A DNA stretch of 37,517 nucleotides from an uncultured Megasphaera sp. (GCF_900539295.1 NZ_UQBH01000025.1:1-37517), one strand, 5' to 3'; counted from the stretch's first letter, positions 1 to 8,597 are shown. Numbers and translations: made by a program. Notes: a model not told the origin generated them from the letters alone.

Positions 1-41
1 AAAAGAGAGTATCCGTCTGCCATGATGGATACTCTCTTTTT
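1..41. terminator. Bidirectional rho-independent terminator
   Basis: A 14-bp perfect stem (AAAAGAGAGTATCC paired with GGATACTCTCTTTT) closes a 12-nt loop and ends in a T run. It lies 10 bp past the stop codon of the minus-strand ATPase gene and can also end a plus-strand transcript entering from the left of the window. Confidence 0.85.
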
Positions 42-50
42 CATGTCAGC

Positions 51-1619
51 CTACCATTCTTCGATGAGGCATTCATGGTGTTTCGTTTTTTTATCGTAAT
101 TGATGCCAACGAGGATGACTTTTCCGCCATAGTGCTGAAGCGTTCCGGCATACTCTTTTTCCTTGATTTGGCGGATGGCAGTCTCAGCATCATGATTCCA
201 TTTCAGTTCAACGACTAAGGCCGGTTTATCCCCATGCTGCGGCCGCGGCACGAAGACCAGGTCGGCAAAACCCTTTCCGGCAGGCATTTCACGAATGATA
301 TTGTAATACCTTCTGGCACTGTAAAAGGCAAGAGACAACGTGTAGCTGAGGGCATTTTCATCGTTGTACTGAATCTGACTCGTTTCCACATGAGCTGCCG
401 CCACGCCGGAGGCCACGTCATCGGCCCTGCCGTCAAAGACAGCTTGGAGAAGCGCATCTGATGCTCTGACGGCCTGACTGACCAATTGCCAGTCATCGCC
501 CTGCTTCGTGGCATTGACGTATTCCTGCAAGACTTCATTATTGGGGATGAACACCTCTTCCCCCTCGCCATCATAGCCGAGGTAGCCGAGATGAACGAGG
601 AGGGTCATGACGTCATCGGCCGAAGTAAAGGTCGTCATATCATTTTGAAAGGTCCCGGTATTAATTTTTTGACGGCCGCCACCCATCATCTTGACGACAG
701 CATCGCGAAGGCCGTCTTCATTCAAGTCAATATACCCCTGCAGAGCTTCATAGGTCTCGGTCTTGTTCCAATAGCTGCCGAAACGGCCCTTGATCATAGC
801 GTCGACGACGCTTTTCGGACTGTACACATGGGGACAATTCGGGAAGGCATAGCCGTCGTACCAAGCCCGGCATTCTTCAAAATCCATGCCGTAATGCAAG
901 CAGAGATTCCTTGTTTCCGCTTCCGTAAAGCCGACGAACTGTGCCATCTGATCGGGATGCTCCATGGAAAATTCCGTGAACATATTGAGGGCCGAATGCG
1001 TCCCGTACTTCTTAATCGGCAAAATCCCTGTCATATAAGCCAAGGCCACGTACTCTTTATCCTTTAACAGGTTGCGCAAAAAATCGAGATACAGCCGCTG
1101 TGCCCCTTCATCGTGGGGATGTTCCCGGAAAATGCAGTCCCATTCGTCAAAAATAATGACAAACTGTCGTCTCGTACCGGCAAAGACGTCGCCTAAGGTA
1201 TCGGCCAAATGGGTGTCGTCAAAATAATCAACATCGGGGTAAGCCCGGCAGATTTCCCGGATAACGCGAAGCTGCAGCCGCTCCAACATAGTCTCCATGG
1301 ACAGGCCGACACTCAAAAATTCTTGTACATTGACTTTTATGACATCATAGCGACCGCACTCTTTCAAGCCGTCACGTTGTCGACCGATTTGTAAGCCCTT
1401 AAATAAAGAACTGCCGTCCTCCGAAACGCCATAATAAGCCGCCAACATATTAGCCGTCAGAGACTTACCAAAACGCCGCGGCCGACTGACACAGACGAAG
1501 CGTTGTTCTGTATTGACCATACGGTTCAGGACAGCGATCATATCTGATTTATCGACATAGATTTCCGAATTCAAAGCCATGCGAAACAGCCCTGCCCCGG
1601 GATTCAAATACATGCCCAT
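51..1619 (-). CDS. AAA-ATPase-like / PD-(D/E)XK nuclease family protein
   Basis: 522 residues, the usual size for proteins with an N-terminal AAA-ATPase_like domain (PF09820) and a C-terminal PDDEXK_9-type nuclease fold (PF08011). A Walker A-like segment (SRPRRFGKS, about residues 45-53) and a Walker B-like segment (FVIIFDEWD, about 153-161) are visible. Near the C-terminus, D453 with the ELK at 471-473 fits a D-(E)xK nuclease core. The ATG at 1619 is chosen because AAAGGAGG lies 8 nt upstream; the ATG at 1613 is too far away. The gene appears monocistronic, with a terminator just downstream. This family is highly multiplied in anaerobic Firmicutes and Bacteroidetes and its cellular role is not established, so no substrate is proposed. 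The family assignment is firm; the nuclease activity is inferred. Confidence 0.88.
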   Translation of the reverse strand: MGMYLNPGAGLFRMALNSEIYVDKSDMIAVLNRMVNTEQRFVCVSRPRRFGKSLTANMLAAYYGVSEDGSSLFKGLQIGRQRDGLKECGRYDVIKVNVQEFLSVGLSMETMLERLQLRVIREICRAYPDVDYFDDTHLADTLGDVFAGTRRQFVIIFDEWDCIFREHPHDEGAQRLYLDFLRNLLKDKEYVALAYMTGILPIKKYGTHSALNMFTEFSMEHPDQMAQFVGFTEAETRNLCLHYGMDFEECRAWYDGYAFPNCPHVYSPKSVVDAMIKGRFGSYWNKTETYEALQGYIDLNEDGLRDAVVKMMGGGRQKINTGTFQNDMTTFTSADDVMTLLVHLGYLGYDGEGEEVFIPNNEVLQEYVNATKQGDDWQLVSQAVRASDALLQAVFDGRADDVASGVAAAHVETSQIQYNDENALSYTLSLAFYSARRYYNIIREMPAGKGFADLVFVPRPQHGDKPALVVELKWNHDAETAIRQIKEKEYAGTLQHYGGKVILVGINYDKKTKHHECLIEEW

Positions 1620-1804
1620 CGTCGGCCCTCCTTTCCTCGATCAATGTCTATCGTATACACACCGATTTTCACTGCGGCGGTGTAATGTCCATACTGCATA
1701 TCATATATTTCTATTCTATCATCTTTTCTATCATCTTTCAGGACTTTACGCTCACTTTTTTTCAAGCTTTACTCAGTCTCGATACGCATTTTAGAATGAC
1801 GTCT

Positions 1805-2977
1805 CTATATTGTCCCTTTTGAGGTTGCTTTCAAAAGCTTTTCGTGCATCAGTACCATGATTACCAAAATAAACAATAAGTAAATTGGCAAGAGTGACAC
1901 ATTGATGTGATTAGCAATTACGCCAAAAACAGGCGGCATCAGACAGGTACCAACATAGGCAGACGCCATTTGTACGCCAATAATCGCCTGGGATTTATCG
2001 GCTCCAAAACGATCCGGCGTGGAATGGATAATAGACGGATAAATGGGGGCACAACCTAAACCAATCAAAATCAGTCCGGTCAAAGCGCCCCTTTCTCCAA
2101 AGGGAAGGAACAGGGAGAACGCACCTACCGCTATGAGCGCTTGGCCCAATCGTATCATCTGCGTGTCATTTAGTTTCAGCGTTAAAAATCCTCCCAGCGC
2201 TCGTCCGATGGTAATTCCCACAAAAAATAAGCTGGCAAAACTGGCCGCTGTATCCTCGGAGAGTCCACGATTCAACATAAGATAACTGCTGGCCCACAAG
2301 CCCGTCGTTTGTTCTGTAGCACAGTAACAAAAAAAGGTAACCATGACCTCTTTTGCACCTGGAATGCCGATGATTTTTTTCAACGGAAGAGGTTCTCGTT
2401 TCTCTGGATCATCTTTGACATCTGCCGAAGTTTTATGCTTCCACAGCGGCAGACTGAACAGCAGAACAGCCGTTAAAACAAATTGCATAAGCGCAATGTA
2501 ACGATACCCCATATCCCATGAACTGCCGTTCGTCAAGACATATCCCATGATATAAGGGCCCAGAGATGCGCCGACACCCCACATACAATGAAGCCAGCTC
2601 ATATGCCGGCTGGTATAATGAAGGGCAACATAATTATTGAGCGCTGCATCGACACTTCCGGCTCCAAGCCCGTAAGGAATAGCCCATAAACACAACGCCA
2701 AATAAGAATGACTTATAGAAAAACCAAATAAAGCGACCGCGGTCATGAGAACACTGAAGGCGGTCACCTTTCCCGTACCCCATTTTTTATTGATCCGGTC
2801 ACTTTGTAAGCTTGAAATAATGGTGCCTACTGCGATAATCATAGAAATTCCGCCTGCATAAGAAACAGGAACGGCCAATTCCTGATATATGGACGGCCAC
2901 GCAGCTCCTAACAGGGAGTCAGGAAGGCCCAAACTGATAAAAGCCAGATAAATAATCAATAACAACAACTGAAACAT
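1805..2977 (-). CDS. MFS transporter
   Basis: About 390 residues, almost entirely hydrophobic segments, consistent with a 12-helix major facilitator in the inner membrane. The N-terminus runs straight into helix 1, with a conserved-looking GLPDSLLGAAWP stretch. The loop between helices 2 and 3 contains SDRINKKWGTGK, the position of the MFS motif A. A charged central loop (about residues 190-205) separates the two six-helix halves. The domain architecture resembles the FucP/YfkF-like sugar or drug facilitators, but the sequence does not reveal the substrate. AGGAGG lies 8 nt before the ATG at 2977; a GTG at 2980 is an alternative start. The base composition is more AT-rich than the neighbouring radical-SAM genes. 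No obvious terminator was seen in the 185-bp gap before the next gene. Confidence 0.88.
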   Translation of the reverse strand: MFQLLLLIIYLAFISLGLPDSLLGAAWPSIYQELAVPVSYAGGISMIIAVGTIISSLQSDRINKKWGTGKVTAFSVLMTAVALFGFSISHSYLALCLWAIPYGLGAGSVDAALNNYVALHYTSRHMSWLHCMWGVGASLGPYIMGYVLTNGSSWDMGYRYIALMQFVLTAVLLFSLPLWKHKTSADVKDDPEKREPLPLKKIIGIPGAKEVMVTFFCYCATEQTTGLWASSYLMLNRGLSEDTAASFASLFFVGITIGRALGGFLTLKLNDTQMIRLGQALIAVGAFSLFLPFGERGALTGLILIGLGCAPIYPSIIHSTPDRFGADKSQAIIGVQMASAYVGTCLMPPVFGVIANHINVSLLPIYLLFILVIMVLMHEKLLKATSKGTI

Positions 2978-3009
2978 CACGTTATCCTCCTAAGGTTTCC
3001 TTTATTGAA

Positions 3010-3038
3010 ATAATATAGACCCCCTTTGCTTTATGCAA
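3010..3038 (-). promoter_or_regulatory. Sigma70-type promoter of the MFS gene
   Basis: Read on the minus strand: TTGCAT (-35, 3033-3038), a 17-bp spacer, then TATTAT (-10, 3010-3015). It lies about 30 bp upstream of the MFS start codon. Both boxes are close to consensus with ideal spacing. Confidence 0.6.
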
Positions 3039-3170
3039 CCAATATTCAGCCGTATACTATAATAAAATCGCCAAAAAATCATGCCCTGCGTTCCGATAAA
3101 ATGGTAATGTCCCAATTATAAAATTATTTTTTACAGGCCTGACCGGCTCAATGGGATAAACGCTCGTATA

Positions 3171-3211
3171 AAAAAATCGGTACCGACAATTCGTCGCGTA
3201 CCGATTTTTTC
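3171..3211. terminator. Terminator after the radical-SAM pair
   Basis: AAAAAATCGGTAC and GTACCGATTTTTT form a perfect stem with flanking A and T runs, so it works on either strand. It sits about 50 bp downstream of the minus-strand radical-SAM gene that stops at 3260. Confidence 0.85.
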
Positions 3212-3259
3212 ATTCTTCTATATGAACTTTCTGTCAAAAATCAGACTGCCTCCTAAACC

Positions 3260-4150
3260 TTACAAGGTCCCCCGTCTTGCCGTTCTCTGAATCTGTTCGT
3301 GGCTGGCATTTGTTATAGCGTCTTCCAAAATGGCAATCATCTTCTGTTTATCCTTTTTCAAAACGCCGTCGATGCGGACGGAATCTAAGGGATGGAGGGC
3401 CCAGAAGTAGGTATCGGGGAGTTCCAGGTGTTCCAGGAAGGTCTTTTCTTCTTCAAGATTTTCTCGTTCTTCTGCCGGGATGAAGATCCCCTTTTTTATG
3501 TCGTCGTCGAGTTTGGTTCCGGCAAAGGCCGACATGGTGTTGACTAAAATCTGCGTCGGCTTGATTTCGTTTTCAAGTTTGGCCATAGCCAAGGCGTTTT
3601 CCTGTCCCCGACCGCTGCCGCCAGTGCCCAGCATCAACAAATCAGAGTGGCGGATGCCGACGGCGTTGAGGCGCAGACACTGCTCCCGGATTTCTTCGAT
3701 GGTATAGCCTTTATTGAGGTATTCGAGAATATCCGTCAAACCGCTTTCGATGCCGATGTAGAGGTCATTGACGCCGGCTGCCTTCAAGGCCTTCAAATCG
3801 TCATCGCTCTTATGGGCGATATTTTCGATGCGGGCATACATGGTAACGACCTTGACCTTGGGAAGATATTTTTTGATGACGTCGATGCGCTCGATCAAAT
3901 TCTTTGCCGACAGGACGAAGGGATCGGCGCCGATGAGATAGACCCGTTCCAAGTCTTCTATCTGCCAGCCGTAACGTTCTTTGGCACCTTTCACATAGGC
4001 TTCGACGTCGGCCGTCGGCCACATGCGAAAGGGGACGTCCTTGTACATGCTGCAAAAATGACAGCTGTTATGACTGCACCCTTCCGTCAGGGGAATCAAA
4101 AAGGTATTGGCCTCAATAGGCGGCCGATAGACAGTTCCGTTATATTCCAT
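3260..4150 (-). CDS. Radical SAM protein (CX4CX2C type), second of tandem pair
   Basis: 296 residues. The cluster motif near the N-terminus is GCSHNSCHFCSMYKD, with cysteines at 25, 30 and 33. This is CX4CX2C spacing, not the CX3CX2C typical of the superfamily. Later signatures fit the TIM-barrel core: a glycine-rich segment (LGTGGSGRGQE, about 177-187) and GVNDLYIGIESGL, the usual GIES motif. The radical SAM fold predicts a [4Fe-4S] cluster and SAM cleavage; the substrate is unknown. It is a clear paralogue of the gene at 4166-5068, starts 15 bp after that gene ends, and is presumably co-transcribed with it. The ATG at 4150 is supported by GGAGGAG upstream. An oxygenase or methyltransferase role cannot be inferred. 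Confidence 0.88.
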   Translation of the reverse strand: MEYNGTVYRPPIEANTFLIPLTEGCSHNSCHFCSMYKDVPFRMWPTADVEAYVKGAKERYGWQIEDLERVYLIGADPFVLSAKNLIERIDVIKKYLPKVKVVTMYARIENIAHKSDDDLKALKAAGVNDLYIGIESGLTDILEYLNKGYTIEEIREQCLRLNAVGIRHSDLLMLGTGGSGRGQENALAMAKLENEIKPTQILVNTMSAFAGTKLDDDIKKGIFIPAEERENLEEEKTFLEHLELPDTYFWALHPLDSVRIDGVLKKDKQKMIAILEDAITNASHEQIQRTARRGTL

Positions 4151-4165
4151 CTTCTTCTCCTCCTA

Positions 4166-5068
4166 TCAATATTCACCGGGAGCGCGGTAGCCTTGGGAGG
4201 CATACTCCGTCCGGAAACGGCGCAGGGCCGCTTCTCCCTGATTATCAATAATATCTTGAATCCCGTCGATGAGCTCCTGTTTATGGGCCGGAATCTCCGT
4301 CCGCACATGGAAGGGCACGGAAATATGGCTGGACTGGAAAATCGTGTCGTTGGTCAGGGCTTTCAAGAATTCCTGCATTTCCTGCAGCCGCTCGACTTCG
4401 CCGGCTTCTTCATATTTCCCGGCACGGGCCAAATTCCACAGCCCTGTCTTGGGGATCAGGACCAGCGACGAAATGTCGATCATGGACGGATGGAGGCCGT
4501 CGTAGAGGGACGCCGTCTGAAGGGCATGCGTAAGGCCATAGCCCTTGCCGCCCAGGCCGTTTATCCAATTGACGACATAAGAGAGGCCGGCGCTATCCAA
4601 TTTTTCCAATTGCTCCCTTGCCGTCGCCCGATCGTAGCCCTTGTGCATGAATTTCAACAAGTGATCGTCCCCTGATTCGACGCCGATATAGGGATCGGCA
4701 AAGCCGGCGTCTTTCATGTTGCGAAGCTGTTCTTCCGTCTTGTCGACGAAGTTATCGATGCGGGCGTAGCCGCCAATCGTTTCCACTGACGGCACATAGC
4801 GGTGAAGGAGTTCTGCCGTCTTCATCAAGACGTCGTAATCGGCAGAAAAAGCATCGGCCGACTGAAGGAAAATCCGCTTCGGTGCGCCAAAATACTTGGG
4901 GATTTCCTTGATATCGGCTTCGATTTCTTCCATGGGCGACCGCTTGAATCGATCGGTCTTATAGTAACTGCAAAAATAACAGCCGTTATGAGAACAGCCG
5001 CTCGTCAGCTGAAGGAAGGCAGAATCGCCTTCATAGGGCGGCCGGTTTATTCCACTGGTAAAATGCAT
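4166..5068 (-). CDS. Radical SAM protein (CX4CX2C type), first of tandem pair
   Basis: 300 residues, opening with NRPPYEGDSAFLQLTSGCSH and the cluster cysteines at 25, 30 and 33 (CSHNGCYFC, CX4CX2C). A GVESG segment around 148-152 matches the radical-SAM beta-strand 4 motif, and GLGGKGYG follows near residue 170. The two proteins of this pair share length, cysteine spacing and overall order of motifs, so they arose by tandem duplication and may act on related substrates or as a heterodimer (inference). The start ATG follows CAGGAGGAAGCC. The gene is divergent from an HxlR-type regulator across a 206-bp gap, which makes it a likely target of that regulator. The substrate is not recognisable. 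Confidence 0.88.
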   Translation of the reverse strand: MHFTSGINRPPYEGDSAFLQLTSGCSHNGCYFCSYYKTDRFKRSPMEEIEADIKEIPKYFGAPKRIFLQSADAFSADYDVLMKTAELLHRYVPSVETIGGYARIDNFVDKTEEQLRNMKDAGFADPYIGVESGDDHLLKFMHKGYDRATAREQLEKLDSAGLSYVVNWINGLGGKGYGLTHALQTASLYDGLHPSMIDISSLVLIPKTGLWNLARAGKYEEAGEVERLQEMQEFLKALTNDTIFQSSHISVPFHVRTEIPAHKQELIDGIQDIIDNQGEAALRRFRTEYASQGYRAPGEY

Positions 5069-5186
5069 GATGGCTTCCTCCTGTATGATAAATCTTATGA
5101 TTCAAAAATCGAGTGCCTCATATCCGGCACCAAATCAGGCAGGCATCCTTTGTCCCCTGCCCTTACTTCTTACCGGCAAGAGATGC

Positions 5187-5215
5187 TTGCCCATTCTCAT
5201 CGTATGATGTATTAT
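5187..5215 (+). promoter_or_regulatory. Candidate promoter of the HxlR-type regulator
   Basis: TTGCCC (5187-5192), a 17-bp spacer and TATTAT (5210-5215). A second TATAAT lies at 5229-5234 without a good partner box. Downstream, GTAC at 5240-5243 and GGTACC at 5254-5259 form a spaced symmetric pair that could be an autoregulatory operator (inference). Confidence 0.45.
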
Positions 5216-5274
5216 AACCATGAAGTAATATAATGACAAGTACGCACATTTTTGGTACCTGAAAGGACAGGCTT

Positions 5275-5634
5275 ATGACTCAAAAAAAGAAGGACTACGA
5301 AAACCCTTATGACGGCCAATGCGCCATTCTCTACGCCATGAATCTCATCGGCGCCAAGTGGAAGATTCCCATTCTCTGGCATCTTACCCATTACGGCATT
5401 CTCCACTACAACGAGCTGAAGCGCCATTTAGGCGGTGTGACCAATACGGTCCTAGCCCGCAACTTAAAAGAGCTCGAAGCGGACGGCCTCATCATCCGCA
5501 AGTCGAAGGGAACCGTCCCGCCGTCGGTGACGTATGAACTCTCCGATGAGGGAAAGAAATTAATCGAGCCCCTCGACGGACTCTACCGCTGGGGCGAAGA
5601 ACACCGCCGCCACCGGGAAATGACGACGCCTTAA
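5275..5634 (+). CDS. HxlR family winged-helix transcriptional regulator
   Basis: 119 residues, the usual length for the HxlR/YodB/HypR family. The conserved core is present: a cysteine at position 16 (QCAI), then IGAKWKIPILWHL, FxELKRHLGGVTNTVLARNLKELEADGLI, and YELSDEGKKLIEPL. The N-terminal cysteine in this family can sense thiol or electrophile stress, so redox-responsive control is plausible but not shown. The start is at an ATG with AAAGGACAGG a few bases upstream. It is divergent from the radical-SAM pair and probably regulates it, itself, or both. Confidence 0.9.
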   Translation: MTQKKKDYENPYDGQCAILYAMNLIGAKWKIPILWHLTHYGILHYNELKRHLGGVTNTVLARNLKELEADGLIIRKSKGTVPPSVTYELSDEGKKLIEPLDGLYRWGEEHRRHREMTTP

Positions 5635-5650
5635 CCGTTTCCGGACAGCC

Positions 5651-5688
5651 AAAAAACGCCTTCCGTGACGACAGCCACAGAAGACGCT
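5651..5688 (-). terminator. Terminator of the acetyltransferase/alcohol dehydrogenase operon
   Basis: On the minus strand GCGTCTTCtGTG pairs with CACgGAAGGCGT (one G-T and a small internal mismatch), followed by six T residues. It lies 12 bp after the acetyltransferase stop codon. Confidence 0.7.
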
Positions 5689-5699
5689 TACGCTAAGGC

Positions 5700-6281
5700 T
5701 TATATATCATTTTCGATCGTTTGAATCACTTTTGCCGGCACGCCGCCGACGACGCAGTTATCGGGAACGTCCTTGGTGACGACGGCACCGGCTGCTACGA
5801 CGACGTTATTGCCGATGGTCACGCCGGGCAGGATGGTCACATTGCCGCCGACCCAGACGTCGTTTCCGATGGTGACGGGCTTCATAATCCCCAAATGCTG
5901 CCGCCGTCCCCGCGGCGACAAGGGATGGTTGACCGTCGTAATCAGCGTCCCCGGGCCGATCATGACGTGGTCGCCGATATGGACCGGGCCGATGTCCAAG
6001 ATGGTGACGTTGAAGTTGGCCAAAAAGTTGTCGCCTACATGGATGTTGCTGCCGCTGTCACAGCGAAAGCCCGGCGCCGTCCAGGGATGGCTGCCGCAGG
6101 ACCCGAAGAGACGGCGCAGGCAGGCTTCGATGGCCTCTTCATCGCCCGAATCGATGGCACTGAGCTTCTGGACTTCGGCGATGGCCTTCAGTTTCCGATC
6201 GTTGACGCCCTTATCCCAAAAGTTATAGGCCAGACCGGCATCGAGTTTTTCGCATTCCGTCATGTCTTCAATCGCTTTCAT
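5700..6281 (-). CDS. Sugar O-acetyltransferase (maltose/galactoside acetyltransferase type)
   Basis: 193 residues, the normal size for the LacA/Maa/NodL family. The N-terminal Mac-type helical region (MTECEKLDAGLAYNFWD) precedes a left-handed beta-helix of hexapeptide repeats (about residues 75-185: IHVGDN, VHIGDHVMIGPG, VTIGNDVWVGGN, VTIGNNVVVAAG). The NHPLSPRGR segment contains the catalytic His of the family. It would move acetyl from acetyl-CoA to a sugar hydroxyl, a detoxification or scavenging reaction in the cytosol. It begins 9 bp after the alcohol dehydrogenase stop codon, with AGGGGG before its ATG, so the two form an operon ended by the hairpin at 5651-5688. The physiological acceptor is unknown. 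Confidence 0.92.
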   Translation of the reverse strand: MKAIEDMTECEKLDAGLAYNFWDKGVNDRKLKAIAEVQKLSAIDSGDEEAIEACLRRLFGSCGSHPWTAPGFRCDSGSNIHVGDNFLANFNVTILDIGPVHIGDHVMIGPGTLITTVNHPLSPRGRRQHLGIMKPVTIGNDVWVGGNVTILPGVTIGNNVVVAAGAVVTKDVPDNCVVGGVPAKVIQTIENDI

Positions 6282-6290
6282 AGGTCCCCC

Positions 6291-7454
6291 TTATTTATAC
6301 GCTTTTTCGTAAATTTCAAGATAATCGGCTTCCGACAAAGGCAGCGGATTGGCCGTAATGTCGCCGCCGAGGACGGCGTAGACCCGTTTCGGATAGGTCT
6401 TCAGTTCTTCCCGCGTAATGCCCACATCGCTCATGCGAAGGTCCTGGCAGTCTACGGAAGCGATCAGTTCATCCAAGGCCTTGATGAAATCCTTCCCCGA
6501 CGTCGGATTGGCGACGCCCATGGCTTTAGCCATCTTGATCATCGGTTCTTCGGCAGCCTTCCGTTCGGCAAAGAAATCGTAGTAGGCATGGGAAAGCATA
6601 ATCAGCCCGGCGCCATGAACGAGGTCTTCATGATAGGAACCCATGACGTGTTCCATCGTGTGTTCCGACGTGCAGAGCATGTAGTAGCCGGCCAAGGTGT
6701 TGGCCAAGGCCATGTAGGCCCGCGCTTCCTTGTCGCTGCCGTCACGGTAGGCCCGGGGCAGGTATTTAGCGATGAGTTCAATGGCTTTCAAGGCGAACAT
6801 TTCCCCCATGGGATGTTCGTTCTTGCAGATCATCGATTCGGCGGCATGGAAAAAGGCATCCATCCCCTGATAGGCCGTAAACTTCGGCGGCACACTCATC
6901 ATCAGATTGGCGTCGACGACGGCCAGGACCGGGAACATGGACGGGAAGAAGATGCCCGTCTTTTCCTGGACGTCGTCTTTACTGATGACCGACGCCATGT
7001 CGACTTCACTACCTGTTCCGGCCGACGTCGTAATGGCGACCGTCGGGGCTGCAGCCTTAGCCGGCTGTTTCTTGCCTCCTTTTTCAGAAAGGCTGTAATC
7101 CCAAATATCGCCGTCGTTGGTCATCATCAAGGCGATGCACTTGGCGCAGTCCATGACCGAGCCGCCGCCGAGGGCGACGACGAAGTCACAGCCCGTGTCC
7201 CGGGCCATCTTGGCTCCGTCCATGACGTTGTAATCCGTCGGATTGGGACGCACCTGGTCGAAGACTTCATAGCCGATGCCGGCCAAGTCCAATTCTTTTT
7301 CTACGGCTGCCAAATAACCGAAACGCTTGGCCGACGAGCCGTTCGACGTGACGATCAGGGCTTTCTTGCCCGGAAGCTGTTCATTATGCAAATCCTGAAG
7401 CCGACCGGGGCCGAACAAAACCTTCGTCGGCATATAAAAGTTAAAGTTATACAT
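6291..7454 (-). CDS. Iron-containing alcohol dehydrogenase (butanol dehydrogenase / YqhD-like)
   Basis: 387 residues from the ATG at 7454, which has TGAGGAGG a few bases upstream; a longer reading frame to 7580 lacks such support. The N-terminus YNFNFYMPTKVLFGPGRL is typical of BdhA/YqhD-type group III alcohol dehydrogenases. The coenzyme-binding GGGSVMDCAK is present (about residues 97-106), as is the His-rich metal site EHTMEHVMGSYHEDLVHGAGL around 270-290. The enzyme should reduce aldehydes to alcohols with NAD(P)H in the cytosol, a fermentation or aldehyde-detoxification step. It is first in an operon with the acetyltransferase, and divergent from an AraC-type regulator. The natural aldehyde is not evident. 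Confidence 0.92.
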   Translation of the reverse strand: MYNFNFYMPTKVLFGPGRLQDLHNEQLPGKKALIVTSNGSSAKRFGYLAAVEKELDLAGIGYEVFDQVRPNPTDYNVMDGAKMARDTGCDFVVALGGGSVMDCAKCIALMMTNDGDIWDYSLSEKGGKKQPAKAAAPTVAITTSAGTGSEVDMASVISKDDVQEKTGIFFPSMFPVLAVVDANLMMSVPPKFTAYQGMDAFFHAAESMICKNEHPMGEMFALKAIELIAKYLPRAYRDGSDKEARAYMALANTLAGYYMLCTSEHTMEHVMGSYHEDLVHGAGLIMLSHAYYDFFAERKAAEEPMIKMAKAMGVANPTSGKDFIKALDELIASVDCQDLRMSDVGITREELKTYPKRVYAVLGGDITANPLPLSEADYLEIYEKAYK

Positions 7455-7553
7455 CAAAAAAACCTCCTCAGTCAATAGATACCCTTGCGATCGGGATTTC
7501 GTGACCCCGCCGCTGTTGTTATCAGTGTACCCTGTTTGGCATCCAGAAACAGC

Positions 7554-7578
7554 GCCATATGATAACTTATATAGTGGC
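7554..7578. promoter_or_regulatory. Imperfect 25-bp palindrome between alcohol dehydrogenase and AraC-type gene
   Basis: GCCATATGATAA and TTATATAGTGGC surround one central base; the outer four and inner four bases of each arm are symmetric. It sits in the roughly 190-bp divergent gap and is the best candidate site for the adjacent AraC-type regulator (inference). Confidence 0.35.
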
Positions 7579-7646
7579 ATATATTAACCTGAAGGAGGCT
7601 GCAGCAACTGACAGACCCTTTATTTTTTTGACAGCAGGTGATTTTC

Positions 7647-8597
7647 TTGAACGACAGAAAAGAACAGTTGGAACAGGCTCTGACCGTGCTGGGGACGGAA
7701 TTTCCCCTTCTCAACTGGGACTTTCGCCCCGACCCGTCGTCGGGCAAAACGGAGCTCATCTCCCAGTGGCTCGGCGATGCGGCCGATGAAATCATGCTCT
7801 GCGCCTTTACGGGCAGCCATATCGACGAGCGTTTCCACCGCCAGGACTTTTTCTTCGTAAACTTCGCCTACCGCGGAAATTACGAAGCCCTCAGTGCTTC
7901 CAGCCAAAATAGGATTTCCATGAAAGAAGGCGACTGCTATATCGGCCAGCCTTACAGCGGCTACGCCCTAAAAAAAGACGGCGACGAAACCATCGTCATC
8001 GTCGGCATCCTCATCAAGAAGGAAACCTTCCTTCGGGAATACCTTTCCGTCCTCGGCGCCGATACGGACCTGCTCCACTTCTTTTTAGAGCCCGCTGTCA
8101 ACCGCTACGCCGACGGCATCATCCGCTTTACGCCGGGAGCCGATTCACCGATCTGGCCCATCCTGGACTTGATGGTGCTGGAATACGCCCGGCGCACGGA
8201 TCAGAGCCAATCCATCTTGAAAGCCCTCTTCCTCTCCATGGCCCTGTACATGTCCGAAGCCGTCCGAGTTCAAAACAAGCCGGCCCGAAAACCATCGGTC
8301 ACAGAAGAAATCATGACCTACATCGAATACCATTCCGACACGGCAACCCTCAAGAGCACGGCGGCCCGCTTCGGCTACCATCCGGTCTACCTCTCCCGCC
8401 TCTTGTCCGAAAAAGAAGGCCGCACCTTCTCAGAGATTCTCCTGTCCATTCGCATGAAAAAGGCGGCCATTCTCTTACAATCGACGGATCTCTCCATCGA
8501 AAAAATTGCTGCCATGCTGGGTTACAGCAATAACAGCAATTTCTACAAAGCTTTTAAAGAATATTATGGAACCTCACCGAAGGCCCGCTTCCGCTGA
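7647..8597 (+). CDS. AraC family transcriptional regulator
   Basis: About 316 residues from a TTG at 7647, which has AGGTG 6 nt upstream; a GTG at 7638 would add three residues and overlaps that ribosome binding site. The C-terminal third carries the two helix-turn-helix units of the AraC family (about residues 215-310: TLKSTAARFGYHPVYLSRLL, then IEKIAAMLGYSNNSNFYKAF followed by YGTSPKARFR). The N-terminal domain (about 1-200) has no catalytic motif and is presumably the ligand-sensing part. The gene is divergent from the alcohol dehydrogenase operon, the arrangement of a local activator. Its inducer cannot be read from the sequence. It converges on the LysE-type gene with a 38-bp gap. Confidence 0.88.
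   Translation: MNDRKEQLEQALTVLGTEFPLLNWDFRPDPSSGKTELISQWLGDAADEIMLCAFTGSHIDERFHRQDFFFVNFAYRGNYEALSASSQNRISMKEGDCYIGQPYSGYALKKDGDETIVIVGILIKKETFLREYLSVLGADTDLLHFFLEPAVNRYADGIIRFTPGADSPIWPILDLMVLEYARRTDQSQSILKALFLSMALYMSEAVRVQNKPARKPSVTEEIMTYIEYHSDTATLKSTAARFGYHPVYLSRLLSEKEGRTFSEILLSIRMKKAAILLQSTDLSIEKIAAMLGYSNNSNFYKAFKEYYGTSPKARFR

Noticed and set aside
486..1067. 193-codon plus-strand frame within the AAA-ATPase gene
   Set aside because: Antisense to a gene with clear Walker motifs; no independent support.
3647..4675. 342-codon plus-strand frame over the radical-SAM genes
   Set aside because: Antisense shadow that bridges two well-supported genes; no ribosome binding site or recognisable domain.
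5721..7478. 585-codon open frame on the plus strand
   Set aside because: It runs antisense across both the acetyltransferase and the alcohol dehydrogenase, reads as low-complexity His/Asp/Arg-rich protein, and reflects GC-rich codon use on the other strand.
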